A stretch of DNA of 64,000 nucleotides from Acidobacteriota bacterium (GTDB lineage Bacteria; Acidobacteriota; Terriglobia; Versatilivoradales; Versatilivoraceae), in assembly GCA_022826755.1 (NCBI GenBank), contig JAJDUG010000078.1, forward strand, positions 62,001 through 126,000, given 5' to 3'. The notes below the pieces were generated by a model. That model was given only the letters and a program-made list of their open reading frames with translations, had not been told where the DNA came from and did not search any database. Shown here piece by piece: positions 53,859-63,877 of this stretch. Within the stretch, counting starts at the first letter, position 1; every line of letters starts with the position of its first letter. Both the position numbers and the translations under genes were made by a program.

Positions 53859-54623
53859 TGAAACGGAAGCCGGGCCGGCGTGGCCTGAAGGGTGTTTCCG
53901 CAGATTCTCCTCCACCGGTTCGGCAATGACACGGTGCACCCGTTCCATCAGAGCGGGGATGTCCCGCGGCCCCAGTCCCTTGGTCTGGATGGTGTCATGC
54001 AGGTGCACGGTAATTCGGGAAGGGTAGAGCATGACGCTTCCCTTGCGGCAGAACTGGAACGATCCGCAAATGCTCATGGGAACGATGGGGGCGCCCAGCC
54101 GCTGGGCGATGGCGAAGGCTCCCTTTTGGAAGGGTCCCACCCGGCCGTCCAGGGTCCGCGACCCCTCGGCAAATACGACCACGCTGATTCCATCCTGGAG
54201 GTGGGAGCGGACCCGGTTCACCAGGGCCTTGAACTGGGACGGCCCCCCGCCCCTGCTCACCGGAATGTTGCCGAAACGGCTCATCATCCATCCGTAAGCC
54301 GGGATCTTGAAGTGGGACTCCAGCTCCAGGCCTCGAACGAACTGAGGGATCCCGCAATAGACGACAAAGGCGTCGAAAATGTTCACGTGGTTGCAGATGA
54401 AGATGCTGGTCTGATCGGGGTCGAAACCCGGACCCCATCGCTTGCCGAAGCGGACGCCCGCCAGTCTGACGATATTGCGGCAGAAGACCCTCTGAGGCCA
54501 GTCGTTCCAGCGCGGGTTCACAAAGATGCCCAGCGCCACCAGAAAAGTGCAGACGGTGAAGAAGTGCAGGCTGCTGACCGCCCAGATCAGGCCGCAGCGC
54601 AGGGTGAAATAGAGTCGGCGCAT
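53853..54623 (-). CDS. PlsC-family 1-acylglycerol-phosphate acyltransferase
   Basis: 256 residues. An N-terminal membrane helix (SSLHFFTVCTFLVALGIFV) is followed by the catalytic His-X4-Asp in 'CNHVNIFDAFV' and the substrate motif 'FAEGSRTLDGRVGPFQKGAF' (core EGSRT). 'IVPMSICG' is the fourth block. It acylates lysophosphatidic acid or a similar lysolipid at the inner membrane. It lies 54 bases downstream of the lipid kinase gene on the same strand. The acyl donor may be the cluster's own ACP (inference). Confidence 0.88.
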   Translation of the reverse strand: MRRLYFTLRCGLIWAVSSLHFFTVCTFLVALGIFVNPRWNDWPQRVFCRNIVRLAGVRFGKRWGPGFDPDQTSIFICNHVNIFDAFVVYCGIPQFVRGLELESHFKIPAYGWMMSRFGNIPVSRGGGPSQFKALVNRVRSHLQDGISVVVFAEGSRTLDGRVGPFQKGAFAIAQRLGAPIVPMSICGSFQFCRKGSVMLYPSRITVHLHDTIQTKGLGPRDIPALMERVHRVIAEPVEENLRKHPSGHAGPASVSS

Positions 54624-54677
54624 GGAGTGGTTTCGATTCGATGGGTTGGGAGCCGGCGCCGTTGCAGCCTCTCCGCC

Positions 54678-55577
54678 TCACACGGCTACCTGGAGAGCTC
54701 CCGGCAGGACCTGGATGGACCGCGGTTGGCAGACGATCACCTCGCCATCGATCATGACCGGCGTGGGCGCCTCGAGGTCGAACTCCACCCGCGGGACCGC
54801 GGTTCGCCAGATCAGCGGGTGCGACATATGGGTTCCGGAGAAAATCCGCGGAAAGGTCTTCACGAACTCCCAGCGTCCGATAGCGCCGACCCGCGTGATT
54901 TCGACCAACCCGTCCGCGATATCGGCTTGCGGGGCGATCATCATCTTTCCTCCGGTAAAGCGGCTGTTGGAGAAGGTCAGGTAGGTACAGGGTTGGCGTT
55001 CGATCTTTCCCCCCTCCTCCAACCGGAAGGGAAAGGTGGGATAGCGGAGCCCCACCCAGCACCTGAGGATGGCCATCAGGTAGCCCAACTCTCCCCAGCC
55101 CTTGTACAGGCGGTTGGTGAGGTCGCCGGCGTCGGCCGTGAAGCCGATGCTGAGAAGATTGATGTAGTGCACCGCACCTGCCGCATGGGTCAGGCGCATC
55201 ACGTCGCAGGGGCGTGAACGCCGGGCCACCAGCGCTTCCACGGCATGATCCAGTCCCCGGTCGCTGAAGTCCCTCAAAAAGGAATTCCCCGTCCCCAGGG
55301 GCAGGAATCCCAGGGTTAGCGGCTCTGATTCATCCTCCCGAGGAAAGAGGCCGTTAACCACCTCGAAGCTGGTCCCGTCTCCCCCCACGGCCAGAAAGCG
55401 GCGGAAGCCGCTCCGATAGGCCTCGCGGCAGAGACTGGTGGCATGTTCGGCTCGGCGGGTTTCCACCGACTCCACCGGCACGCCTTGCGACCGCAGCCGC
55501 TCCAGGGCTGCCGGAGCCTGCCGCCCGCAGCGCCCTCCGCCGGCAGCGGGGTTGACGATGGCGAAGTAGGGTTTCAT
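54678..55577 (-). CDS. Lipid kinase of the diacylglycerol/sphingosine kinase family (YegS/DagK-like)
   Basis: 299 residues. 'FAIVNPAAGGGRCG' (nucleotide loop) and 'FLAVGGDGTSFEVVNGL' (GGDGT) define the DAGK catalytic fold, followed by 'LPLGTGNSFLRDF' and the C-terminal beta domain with 'PQADIADGLVEI'. It phosphorylates a lipid alcohol such as diacylglycerol, a sphingoid base or a related diol. With PlsC and the acyl-activating genes it forms a lipid-assembly group. Confidence 0.9.
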   Translation of the reverse strand: MKPYFAIVNPAAGGGRCGRQAPAALERLRSQGVPVESVETRRAEHATSLCREAYRSGFRRFLAVGGDGTSFEVVNGLFPREDESEPLTLGFLPLGTGNSFLRDFSDRGLDHAVEALVARRSRPCDVMRLTHAAGAVHYINLLSIGFTADAGDLTNRLYKGWGELGYLMAILRCWVGLRYPTFPFRLEEGGKIERQPCTYLTFSNSRFTGGKMMIAPQADIADGLVEITRVGAIGRWEFVKTFPRIFSGTHMSHPLIWRTAVPRVEFDLEAPTPVMIDGEVIVCQPRSIQVLPGALQVAV

Positions 55578-56040
55578 GGCTGGCAGCGCCGCCGCCTTGC
55601 CGTGCGGATCATACGAGAGTGAAACAGGGGGTCGTTAATAGAGACGAACCACGAATAGGCACGAATACGAATGGATCTCTTTCGGCTTTTCTTCGTGGCC
55701 TATCGGCAACCAGGACCCTGTTCCGTTGATCCGGTTATCTACCTGTTGAACATGGATACACAGGATGCACAGGATCAGCAGGACGAGAGGCTGTGGCACG
55801 GGTAGCTGACTGGCTGCGTTTTCCCTCACCCGAACCCAAGGGGCGTTCCCTTCGAGTGGGTCAAGAACATTGTCTCTCTTGGTGGCCCTTCGTCGTCCTT
55901 CGTGTGTCTTCGTGGATAACTCTTTTCACCCCGTCACATGCACCGCGAAACGGGGTTGTTTCAGGTAAGGCTTAACGTTTCTATCCAATCACTCTCCACT
56001 ATTCACTCTCCACTATTCACTCTCCACTTGGCCCTGCTCC
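55578..56040. repeat. Repeat-filled gap between lipid kinase and AMP ligase genes
   Basis: 463 bases, no gene. 55593-55680: leader plus 'gaaccacgaat' copy. 55749-55775: 'aacatggatacacaggatgc' half of the hairpin family. 55816-55975: long copy matching 41013-41140. 55987-56028: six 7-base units alternating attcact and ctccact, ending next to the AMP ligase stop at 56041. Four repeat families occur in one gap. Confidence 0.75.
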
Positions 56041-57762
56041 TCAGAGGGAACGGACGTCTTCCGGGCCCATGCGGGCCGCAATGGCGTCGGCCAGCACCTG
56101 GCGCTTGATCTTGAGCGACGCCGTCCGCGGAAAGTCTTCCGGCCACATCAGGTAGCCCGAGAGCCGCTTGAAGTCGGGCAGCCTTCGGTTCCGCCGGCGC
56201 AGTTCCTCCAGCAGGTCGGAAGGCAGGGAGGCGCCCGCCTCCAGGTGGAACGCCATTATCAACTGTTCCCCGGTGAGGGAACGCCGCTTCCAGACGAAGT
56301 TGGCGGCAAAGATGCAAAGCTCCTTGACTTCAAGGCCGCTGAAGGCGTTCTCGATGTCCTCGGGATAGATGTTCTTGCCTCCCTCGGTGACCACCATGTT
56401 CTTGAGGCGGCCCAGCAGGTGGAGATGCCCGCCGGCATCCATCCGGCCCAGGTCCCCGGTCAGAAGCCAGCCGTCCTTGAAGGTCTCGGCGGTCAGCTCC
56501 GGCTCGTCCAGGTAGCCTCGCATCAGCGTCTCGCTCCTGACGGCGATCTCCCCCACGCCCTCGGCGTCGGGGTCGAGCACCCGGATCTCCACTCCCGGCA
56601 GAGGCTTGCCCACGGTGTCGGGGCGGAAGGGATCCAGATCGTTTACGGTGACCGCCGTCCCGGCTTCAGTGAGGCCGTAGCCGTTGGCCACCGGCAGACC
56701 CAGGTCATAGAAGAACTGCAGGGTCTTGGGGTCGGCAAAGGCCCCGCCGGTGATGAAGGCCACCAGCTCTCCCCCCAGCGCCTGATGGATCTGGGGCAGC
56801 AGCCGGCGGCTCAGGGCCGGTCTCGGCTTGCCGGCTGTCAGCAGGCGGTTGATCCCGATCAGGCGGTCCAGGACCCAGCGTCGAAAGGGTGGAAGCTCGG
56901 CGAACTTGGCCTTCATGCCGGTTTCCATGGCCTTCAGCACCATGGGAACCACGCTGACGTAGTTGATGCGGTAGCGAGGAAAGGCCGCCTTGAGAAATTC
57001 GGGCCGGAGCGTCCTCAAATGGATGACGGTGGCTCCGCAGATAAAGGGTCCGATAAATCCCACCATGAAGTCGATGGCATGGTTGGTGGGCAGGATGCTG
57101 AGATAGCGCAGCCCCGGCCAGAAGGGATACCAGGTCATGAGCGACTGGCACTGCTTCAGGTAGTTGTCATGGGTCAGCATGCATCCCTTGGGGCGTCCGC
57201 CGGTTCCGGAGGAGTAGACGATGCAGGCCAGGTCCGACCGGTCGCGGGAGACGAACTCCGGCGCCGGGTCGGCTTGGCAGTCCTCCCAGCGCCGAGCGCC
57301 GGAGAGGTCCGCCTCCGGGGGGGCTTCGCTGACCAGGATGGTTTCGGGCCTGAAGTCCTCCGGCTTGATTGCCTTAGCCAGGGCCCGCCAGATCGGGTAC
57401 TCGACGATCAGCACCTTGGCCTTGGCGTGCGCCAGCAGGGCAAGATGTTCCGAAGGCCCCAGCTTGTAGTCCAGGGGCACCAGCACGCCGCCGCTGTAGA
57501 AGACCGCATAGGCGGCGATGAGCCACTTGGACTGATTGGACATCAGGATGCTGGCCCGGTTGCCGGAAACGAACCCGGCGGCCTGCAGGGCGGCGGCAAT
57601 GGGAAGGGCGGCCTGGCTGAAGTCCCGGTAGGACAGGCGGCAGTTTTCCCGTTCGCGGTCGGCTTCGATCAGGGCCAGGTGATCCGCCCACTTGGAGGTG
57701 GAGGACCGCAGGGCTTCTCCCAGAGAGCGGTAGGGCGTCAGGTCGGGGGCGGCAGTCTTCAT
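56041..57762 (-). CDS. Acyl-activating AMP ligase 1 (fatty acyl-CoA/ACP synthetase)
   Basis: 573 residues of the ANL superfamily. Motifs: A3 '[18 protein letters not shown]', A5 '[12 protein letters not shown]', A7 '[12 protein letters not shown]', A8 '[21 protein letters not shown]' (core GRLKNMVV) and the A10 Lys in '[10 protein letters not shown]'. It adenylates a carboxylic acid and transfers it to CoA or a phosphopantetheine arm. Its ATG overlaps the stop of the acyl carrier protein gene by one base, strongly suggesting that this ACP is its acceptor (inference). Confidence 0.88.
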   Translation of the reverse strand: MKTAAPDLTPYRSLGEALRSSTSKWADHLALIEADRERENCRLSYRDFSQAALPIAAALQAAGFVSGNRASILMSNQSKWLIAAYAVFYSGGVLVPLDYKLGPSEHLALLAHAKAKVLIVEYPIWRALAKAIKPEDFRPETILVSEAPPEADLSGARRWEDCQADPAPEFVSRDRSDLACIVYSSGTGGRPKGCMLTHDNYLKQCQSLMTWYPFWPGLRYLSILPTNHAIDFMVGFIGPFICGATVIHLRTLRPEFLKAAFPRYRINYVSVVPMVLKAMETGMKAKFAELPPFRRWVLDRLIGINRLLTAGKPRPALSRRLLPQIHQALGGELVAFITGGAFADPKTLQFFYDLGLPVANGYGLTEAGTAVTVNDLDPFRPDTVGKPLPGVEIRVLDPDAEGVGEIAVRSETLMRGYLDEPELTAETFKDGWLLTGDLGRMDAGGHLHLLGRLKNMVVTEGGKNIYPEDIENAFSGLEVKELCIFAANFVWKRRSLTGEQLIMAFHLEAGASLPSDLLEELRRRNRRLPDFKRLSGYLMWPEDFPRTASLKIKRQVLADAIAARMGPEDVRSL

Positions 57763-58004
57763 CAGAGTCGTGAATCCACGCGCTCCGCCAGGGTTCGAAA
57801 GTCGGTCACCCCCTGGAGCTCGTAGTCGGGAAGCTCGATACTAAAGTGATTTTCCAGTTGGGTCAACAGGTCCAGGGCCTGCAGGCTGTTGATTCCCAGC
57901 TTTTCGAAGAAGTCGTCGTCTCCGCTCAGTTGGCCGAGGGGAATTTGAAACCGCTCGGAGGCCAGTTGAAGGATCCGGTTCAGGGTTTCTTCTTGCGCGG
58001 GCAT
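57762..58004 (-). CDS. Acyl carrier protein (free-standing)
   Basis: 80 residues with GGAGG before the ATG. Helix II carries the phosphopantetheine Ser in '[20 protein letters not shown]' (GINSLQ instead of the usual DSL of fatty-acid-synthesis AcpP). The acidic face is typical of ACPs. The deviation and the location next to an AMP ligase point to a dedicated carrier for a special acyl chain rather than the housekeeping AcpP. Confidence 0.87.
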   Translation of the reverse strand: MPAQEETLNRILQLASERFQIPLGQLSGDDDFFEKLGINSLQALDLLTQLENHFSIELPDYELQGVTDFRTLAERVDSRL

Positions 58005-58112
58005 GAATGGGCCTCCGTGGCTCTGATGGCGCCTGGGCGCCTTCGAAAGAGTTCACCCTGTGGCCGACAGCACGGGCGGGAGAACCGCCGCCCCTTGATG
58101 CCCTTCCTCGAC

Positions 58113-58916
58113 TCAGGGCAGATAGGGTTGAACCTGGCTGCTCTCCACGAATTTGAGAAGGGCCGCCTCCACCTCGGGCCGATCGAAGAGAGCGCAGAAG
58201 GTCTCGATTTCCCGTTCGAGCTCCAGGTAGGGAATCGGCTTGATGAAGCGCTTGGCCTCGCGAGCCGCGCCCGAGTCGAACTTGGTTGCCTGGGTCGCGA
58301 TCCCGCGAGCTGCCCTCAAGGCGTGGCCCGGCGCCACCAGTTGGCTGACCAGCCCGGCCGCGGCCGCCTTGGCGGCGTTGATGCTCCTGCCGGTCAGCAG
58401 CAGGTCGCGGACCAGGGCGTTGCCCAGGTCCCGCTTGAGTCGAGGAATTCCGCCGAACCCGGGGATCAGCCCCAGCCTCAATTCGGGGAAGCAGAACCGG
58501 GCGGTACGGTCGGCCACAATCATATCGCAAGTCAGCGCCAGCTCGAACCCTCCCCCGAAGACGACTCCGTGAACTGCCGCCACCGTGGTCAGCGGGACCT
58601 GGTCGATGCGATTGAACACCCGATGGATGCGTTCCAGAAAATCGCGAACCCCGGCGTTTCTTTCGGCCTTGGCGCGCGACTGCAGCCCGAAATAGAGCTC
58701 CCTGAGGTCGGCTCCGGCGCAGAACCCGGCCTCCATCGAACTGTGGACCACCAGGGCCTTGGCCCGGACCGCCTGGTCCTCCAGCGCCTGGACGAATCCC
58801 TCCAGTTCCTTCAGCGCAAGTGACCCGATTTCGTTGCAGGGCTGCCGGTGCAGCCGAAGCTCGAAGATTTCATCGACCAGGTTGAAGGACAGCGTCTTGC
58901 CTTGAAAAGAGCTCAT
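58113..58916 (-). CDS. Enoyl-CoA hydratase/isomerase (crotonase) family protein
   Basis: 267 residues. Oxyanion-hole segments 'AGFCAGADLREL' and 'VHGVVFGGGFELALTCD' are present, and the acid/base region 'FPELRLGLIPGFGGIPRL' keeps a Glu. The reaction may be hydration, isomerisation or thioester hydrolysis on an acyl-CoA or acyl-ACP. It is located 108 bases upstream of the ACP gene, same strand. The specific substrate cannot be read from sequence. Confidence 0.87.
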   Translation of the reverse strand: MSSFQGKTLSFNLVDEIFELRLHRQPCNEIGSLALKELEGFVQALEDQAVRAKALVVHSSMEAGFCAGADLRELYFGLQSRAKAERNAGVRDFLERIHRVFNRIDQVPLTTVAAVHGVVFGGGFELALTCDMIVADRTARFCFPELRLGLIPGFGGIPRLKRDLGNALVRDLLLTGRSINAAKAAAAGLVSQLVAPGHALRAARGIATQATKFDSGAAREAKRFIKPIPYLELEREIETFCALFDRPEVEAALLKFVESSQVQPYLP

Positions 58917-59309
58917 GATGGTGGTCGGCCTGAGGCGAAGCCGGATAAGCAGGCCCCCGCCCTGCCGTGCGGATCATACGAGGAAAAACGACTGATCGTT
59001 AATGAAGATGAACCACGAATGCACACGAATAGACACGAATACAGATGGACCCTCAAAGTCACAAAGCAAGATTCTTGATTTCGAGTCTTGCTGATCCGAT
59101 GGTTCTTTTTGTGTTTTTGTGCCTTTTGTGGCCATTAAGCTTCAGACGGCCAACGGGTTCAGTGTCACCTGAACCTTGACCGACTCGGAAGGAAAAACCC
59201 TCGATCTGCATAAGGATCGCTTGCCTCCGATTCTTGCAAAAGGCTCTTACTGTCTATTCGTGTCCATTCGTGGTTCTTCGTTTTCCTTTGGGGATTACCC
59301 TCAATTGTT
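58917..59309. repeat. Inverted pair of 'acacgaat' repeats between crotonase and AMP ligase 2
   Basis: 393 bases, no gene. A full plus-orientation copy at 58959-59050 (gccctgccgtgcggatcata, then gaaccacgaatgcacacgaa) faces a minus-orientation copy at 59250-59290 (tattcgtgtccattcgtggt). The two are complementary over the 'ccacgaat ... acacgaat' core and could pair around about 200 bases. Confidence 0.7.
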
Positions 59310-60962
59310 TCAGTAAAGCGCGTCGATCTCGTCCCGGAAATGTGCCTCGATGGCTGCTCGCCGCTGCTTTCCGTTGGCGGCAAGCAGGCCGTTTTCAATG
59401 CTGAAGGGCTCGGCGGCGACGTGGAATCGGCGGACCCGGCGGTAGTGCGGGAGTTGCCGGTTGACCTCGTCGATGACGCGGGCCGACTCCTCCTGGCTCA
59501 CCGGTCCCGTCAGGAGGGCGGCCAGGTACTTGCGCCCGTTCCCGACCACCATCACCTGGGTCGAGGCCGGCAGGGCTTCCAGCAGACGCTGCTCAATGGG
59601 CTCGGGGCTGATGTTGTGTCCCCCGGTGGTGATGATGATGTTCTTCATTCTTCCCACGATTTTCCAGTTTCCGGTGGCGTCCACCTCACCCTGGTCGCCG
59701 GTGCGGAACCACCCCTCCCGGAAGACTTCCCGGTTGGCCTCGGGGCGGTTCCAGTATCCCGGAAAGATGTTGGGACCCTTCACCAGAATTTCTCCCTGCT
59801 CGCTCAACCGCATTTCGATGCCGCGGATGGCCGGGCCCACCCGACCCGCCGTCACCTGGTGCACGTCGTCCATGGTGCAGATGGCGGTGGTTTCCGTCAA
59901 TCCGTACACCTGCAGGACCGGAATCCCGATCATATGAAAGAACTGTTGGGTTTCCTCCGCCAGGGGAGCGGAACCGCAGATGAGGGCCCGCAGCTCGGAT
60001 CCGATGCGGTCTCGGATCTTGGTGAAAACCAGGCGTCCCGCCAGGGCCAGCCAGAACCCGTCAAGCAGCCGGGGTCGATTCTCCTGCGCCCGCAACCAGG
60101 CCGATTGACCTCGGCTGAAGAGCAGCAACCCTATGCCGCCGCCAGCCCTTATCTTTTCCTCGACGCCGGTCCGGATCCGTTCCAGCAGGGCGGGGACGTT
60201 CAGCATGTATTGGGGGCGCGCCAGCTTCCACTCGTCGGCCAGGCGGTTGAGGTCCGTCGACAACATCAGGTTGTTGTTGCGATAGAGGCAGGTGAGCAGC
60301 AGGATCCAGGAGCCGGCGAAGCAGAGGGGCAGATAGTGGAAGACACGGTCATCTCCATTCCCGGGGACGCCCTGCATCAGTTCTTCCAGGCGAGCCGTGG
60401 TCCGCTGCAGCATGAAGTCGATATTGTCGCCGTTGAGCATGACACCCTTGGGCTCGCCCGAGGTGCCCGAGGTGTAGATGATGGTCACCACCTCCAGCCG
60501 GCCGGGCGACTCCTCCTCCACGGTATCGCTTCCGTTGCCGGCGCCGGGGGCAGCCTCTTCCAGGGTCTGCGAGTAATCGAGAACGGGTGGGGAAGCGCTC
60601 CAGCAGGAGCGGATGGCTTCAATTTCGGAGGGGCCGGCGCAGCAGAGCAGGGAAACCCCGCAATCCTTCATCATGGCCACCAGTTCCTCCGGGGCCTGCC
60701 GGGAGTAGAGGGGCACGGCCATGGCGCCCTCGGCCATGATCGCCAGGTTCATGGCGACCCAGCGGCTGCTGTTGGGTCCCAGCAGTCCGCAGCGGTCGCC
60801 GGGGCGCAGCCCGGCCTCCCTCAGGCGGCGTCGGGCCTGGCCGATCCAATCCAGAAGATCGGCTCCGCTGACCGAGTGGAGACCATCCTCCCGCACCTCC
60901 TGCAGGACCGTTTTCTGAGGACCGCGGGAAAGATTGGCGAAAATCCTCTGCAAAAAGTTCAT
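59310..60962 (-). CDS. Acyl-activating AMP ligase 2 (long-chain acyl-CoA synthetase type)
   Basis: 550 residues, ANL superfamily, closest in layout to long-chain FadD15/ACSL-type enzymes. Motifs: A3 'IIYTSGTSGEPKGVMLNG', 'VFHYLPLCFAGSWI', A5 'VYGLTETTAICTM', A7 'WFRTGDQGEV', A8 'GRMKNIIITTGGHNISPEPIE' (core GRMKNIIIT). The usual A10 lysine end is short: 'NGLLAANGKQRRAAIE'. The ATG lies directly beside a G/A-rich heptad array that resembles a Shine-Dalgarno region. It activates long-chain acids; the acceptor is CoA by family expectation. Confidence 0.87.
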   Translation of the reverse strand: MNFLQRIFANLSRGPQKTVLQEVREDGLHSVSGADLLDWIGQARRRLREAGLRPGDRCGLLGPNSSRWVAMNLAIMAEGAMAVPLYSRQAPEELVAMMKDCGVSLLCCAGPSEIEAIRSCWSASPPVLDYSQTLEEAAPGAGNGSDTVEEESPGRLEVVTIIYTSGTSGEPKGVMLNGDNIDFMLQRTTARLEELMQGVPGNGDDRVFHYLPLCFAGSWILLLTCLYRNNNLMLSTDLNRLADEWKLARPQYMLNVPALLERIRTGVEEKIRAGGGIGLLLFSRGQSAWLRAQENRPRLLDGFWLALAGRLVFTKIRDRIGSELRALICGSAPLAEETQQFFHMIGIPVLQVYGLTETTAICTMDDVHQVTAGRVGPAIRGIEMRLSEQGEILVKGPNIFPGYWNRPEANREVFREGWFRTGDQGEVDATGNWKIVGRMKNIIITTGGHNISPEPIEQRLLEALPASTQVMVVGNGRKYLAALLTGPVSQEESARVIDEVNRQLPHYRRVRRFHVAAEPFSIENGLLAANGKQRRAAIEAHFRDEIDALY

Positions 60963-60965
60963 GTT

Positions 60966-61043
60966 TTCCCCCTTCCCCCTCCCCCCTTCAACCTTCCCCC
61001 TTCAAACTTCATCCTTCTCACTTCACACTTCTCACTTCAAACT

Positions 61044-61056
<13 letters not shown>
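60966..61056. repeat. Thirteen-unit 7-base tandem array (TTCNNNC) overlapping a stop codon
   Basis: 91 bases made of 13 heptads in perfect register: ttccccc, ttccccc, tcccccc, ttcaacc, ttccccc, ttcaaac, ttcatcc, ttctcac, ttcacac, ttctcac, ttcaaac, ttcacac, ttccccc. It supplies the stop codon of the pyruvyl-transferase-like gene (61044-61046) and, read on the minus strand, GGGGGAA units just before the AMP ligase ATG. Confidence 0.9.
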
Positions 61057-62467
<1,411 letters not shown>

Positions 62468-62471
<4 letters not shown>

Positions 62472-63598
62472 GGGGCAGCCCCCCTCTCGGGCCATTCCCG
62501 GTAGGGATAGGTGAAGTGGTTCCTGGTGGCGAACCGATAGAGAGGATAGCAGTAGTCGGTGAAACCTGCCGGGGTCATCCCCGTTTCCTGCACCACCCGG
62601 CTGTTGTCGAAGACCGTGTTCCAATGCAGGTAGGGAAGAAAGACCTGCATGAGACTGGCCAGATAGCCGACCGCGGTGCCTCGGCGGCGGGCCAGCCAGC
62701 TCACCAGGGAGTTGACGGGGCGGATCAGCGAGGGGGCATAGGTGGGCCGGCGGCGGTTTCGTATGGCGCTCAAGGCGTTGGTAATGTCCTGGCAGGTGGG
62801 AGAGTCTCTTCCGGAAGAAAGATGGTAGGTGTCGAAGCCGGGGTTCTCTTTCTGGTGCAGCGTCGCCACCGCCTCGGCCACGAAGTCCACGTTGACGATG
62901 TCCAGGCGGTCGCCGGCTCGCAGCGGAAGCAGCGGCAACCCAGCCAGGAAGGCGAAGGCCTGAACCATGTCGAACTGGGTGGTTTCCGCCCGCCGGCTGT
63001 CTCCCAGCACGATGCTGGGGCGAAAGATGGTCAGGGGAGTTTCCGGCAGAAGCTCCCGGATCAGGTGTTCGGAGAACTTCTTGGTGCGGGCGTAGGGATC
63101 GTAGTCCGAGCGGTTCCAGTCGATGGCTTCCTCTTCTCCGATGACTTCGTCCTGGCGGGTTCCCGCCACCGCCACCGTGCTGATGTGGCTGAAACGCTTC
63201 AGGCCGTGATCGGCGGAGATGGCCTGGGCCAGCTTGACGACTTCCAGGGTGCCTTTGAGATTGATGTTCAGGCAGGCTCGTTCCGATTTGCGGTTGAGCG
63301 AGGCCGCCACGTGCAGGATCGAATCCGTGTTCTTGACCAGGTGGCGATACTGGTCGGGGCTGAAACCGAATCCCTCTTCGGTGAGGTCCCCGGTCAGCAC
63401 CTCGATGCCGGTATTCAGGTGGTGGTGGAAGCGGTCGAAGTCCAGGTGCAGCTGAAAGGCCCGCCAAAGGCGTTGGGCCGCGGCTTCACGGTCGGGAGCC
63501 CGCACCAGAAGAACAAGGCGCTGGTGGTGTTTCTCCAGCAACTCGGTGGCGATGTGAGCGCCAAGGTAGCCTGTGGATCCGGTGAGGAAGATGCCCAT
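62468..63598 (-). CDS. NAD(P)-dependent acyl-thioester reductase (male-sterility / NAD_binding_4 SDR)
   Basis: 376 residues. Rossmann 'IFLTGSTGYLGAHIATELL', early 'LVLLVRAPDREAAAQRL' and 'EVLTGDLTEEGFGFS' are characteristic of fatty acyl-CoA reductases and thioester-reductase domains. The SDR catalytic pair is Tyr-X3-Lys in 'YDPYARTKKFSEHLI', and 'LTIFRPSIVLGDSR' follows. It probably reduces acyl-CoA or acyl-ACP to aldehyde or alcohol. It is the first gene of the minus-strand lipid group. A short transposon-like element lies 8 bases upstream. Confidence 0.85.
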
Positions 63599-63605
63599 GT
63601 TTGGG

Positions 63606-63877
63606 TAGTGTCCTGTCTCAGGAATAGGATTGCCATCTCCGATGGAGGTCCCACCGGGAAACGGTCGGTAGAAGAGGCCTGCTGAGTTTCAGCCAACAGG
63701 AATCGTTGTGCTTCCCATCCCGGGAATCTCCATCGGCCCTCCGGGTTCGGGCGGAACGGCGCCGTCTTCGTCGTCGCTCCTCCTCACAATGAATGGGCAT
63801 TGCATCGTCGTCGCTCCTAGAATCCGGCGCCGTTGCGCTCCGAAATATGGCAACCCTATTCCTGAGACAGAACACTA
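63606..63877. mobile_element. MITE-like element with 31-bp terminal inverted repeats
   Basis: Ends 63606-63636 (tagtgtcctgtctcaggaat...) and 63847-63877 are inverted repeats matching at 29 of 31 positions. Total length is 272 bp and no transposase is encoded. Both outer ends begin with TA, consistent with a TA target duplication as in IS630/mariner-type elements (inference). An 85-codon frame across the element is Arg-rich and not believed to be a gene. It sits directly upstream of the reductase gene and could affect its promoter. Confidence 0.8.

Noticed and set aside
56245-57825. 526-codon plus-strand frame
   Set aside because: It is antisense to the AMP ligase 1 gene with complete ANL motifs.
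63618-63875. 85-codon Arg-rich frame inside the MITE
   Set aside because: It spans both inverted repeats, has no ribosome-binding site and an implausible composition; not a transposase.
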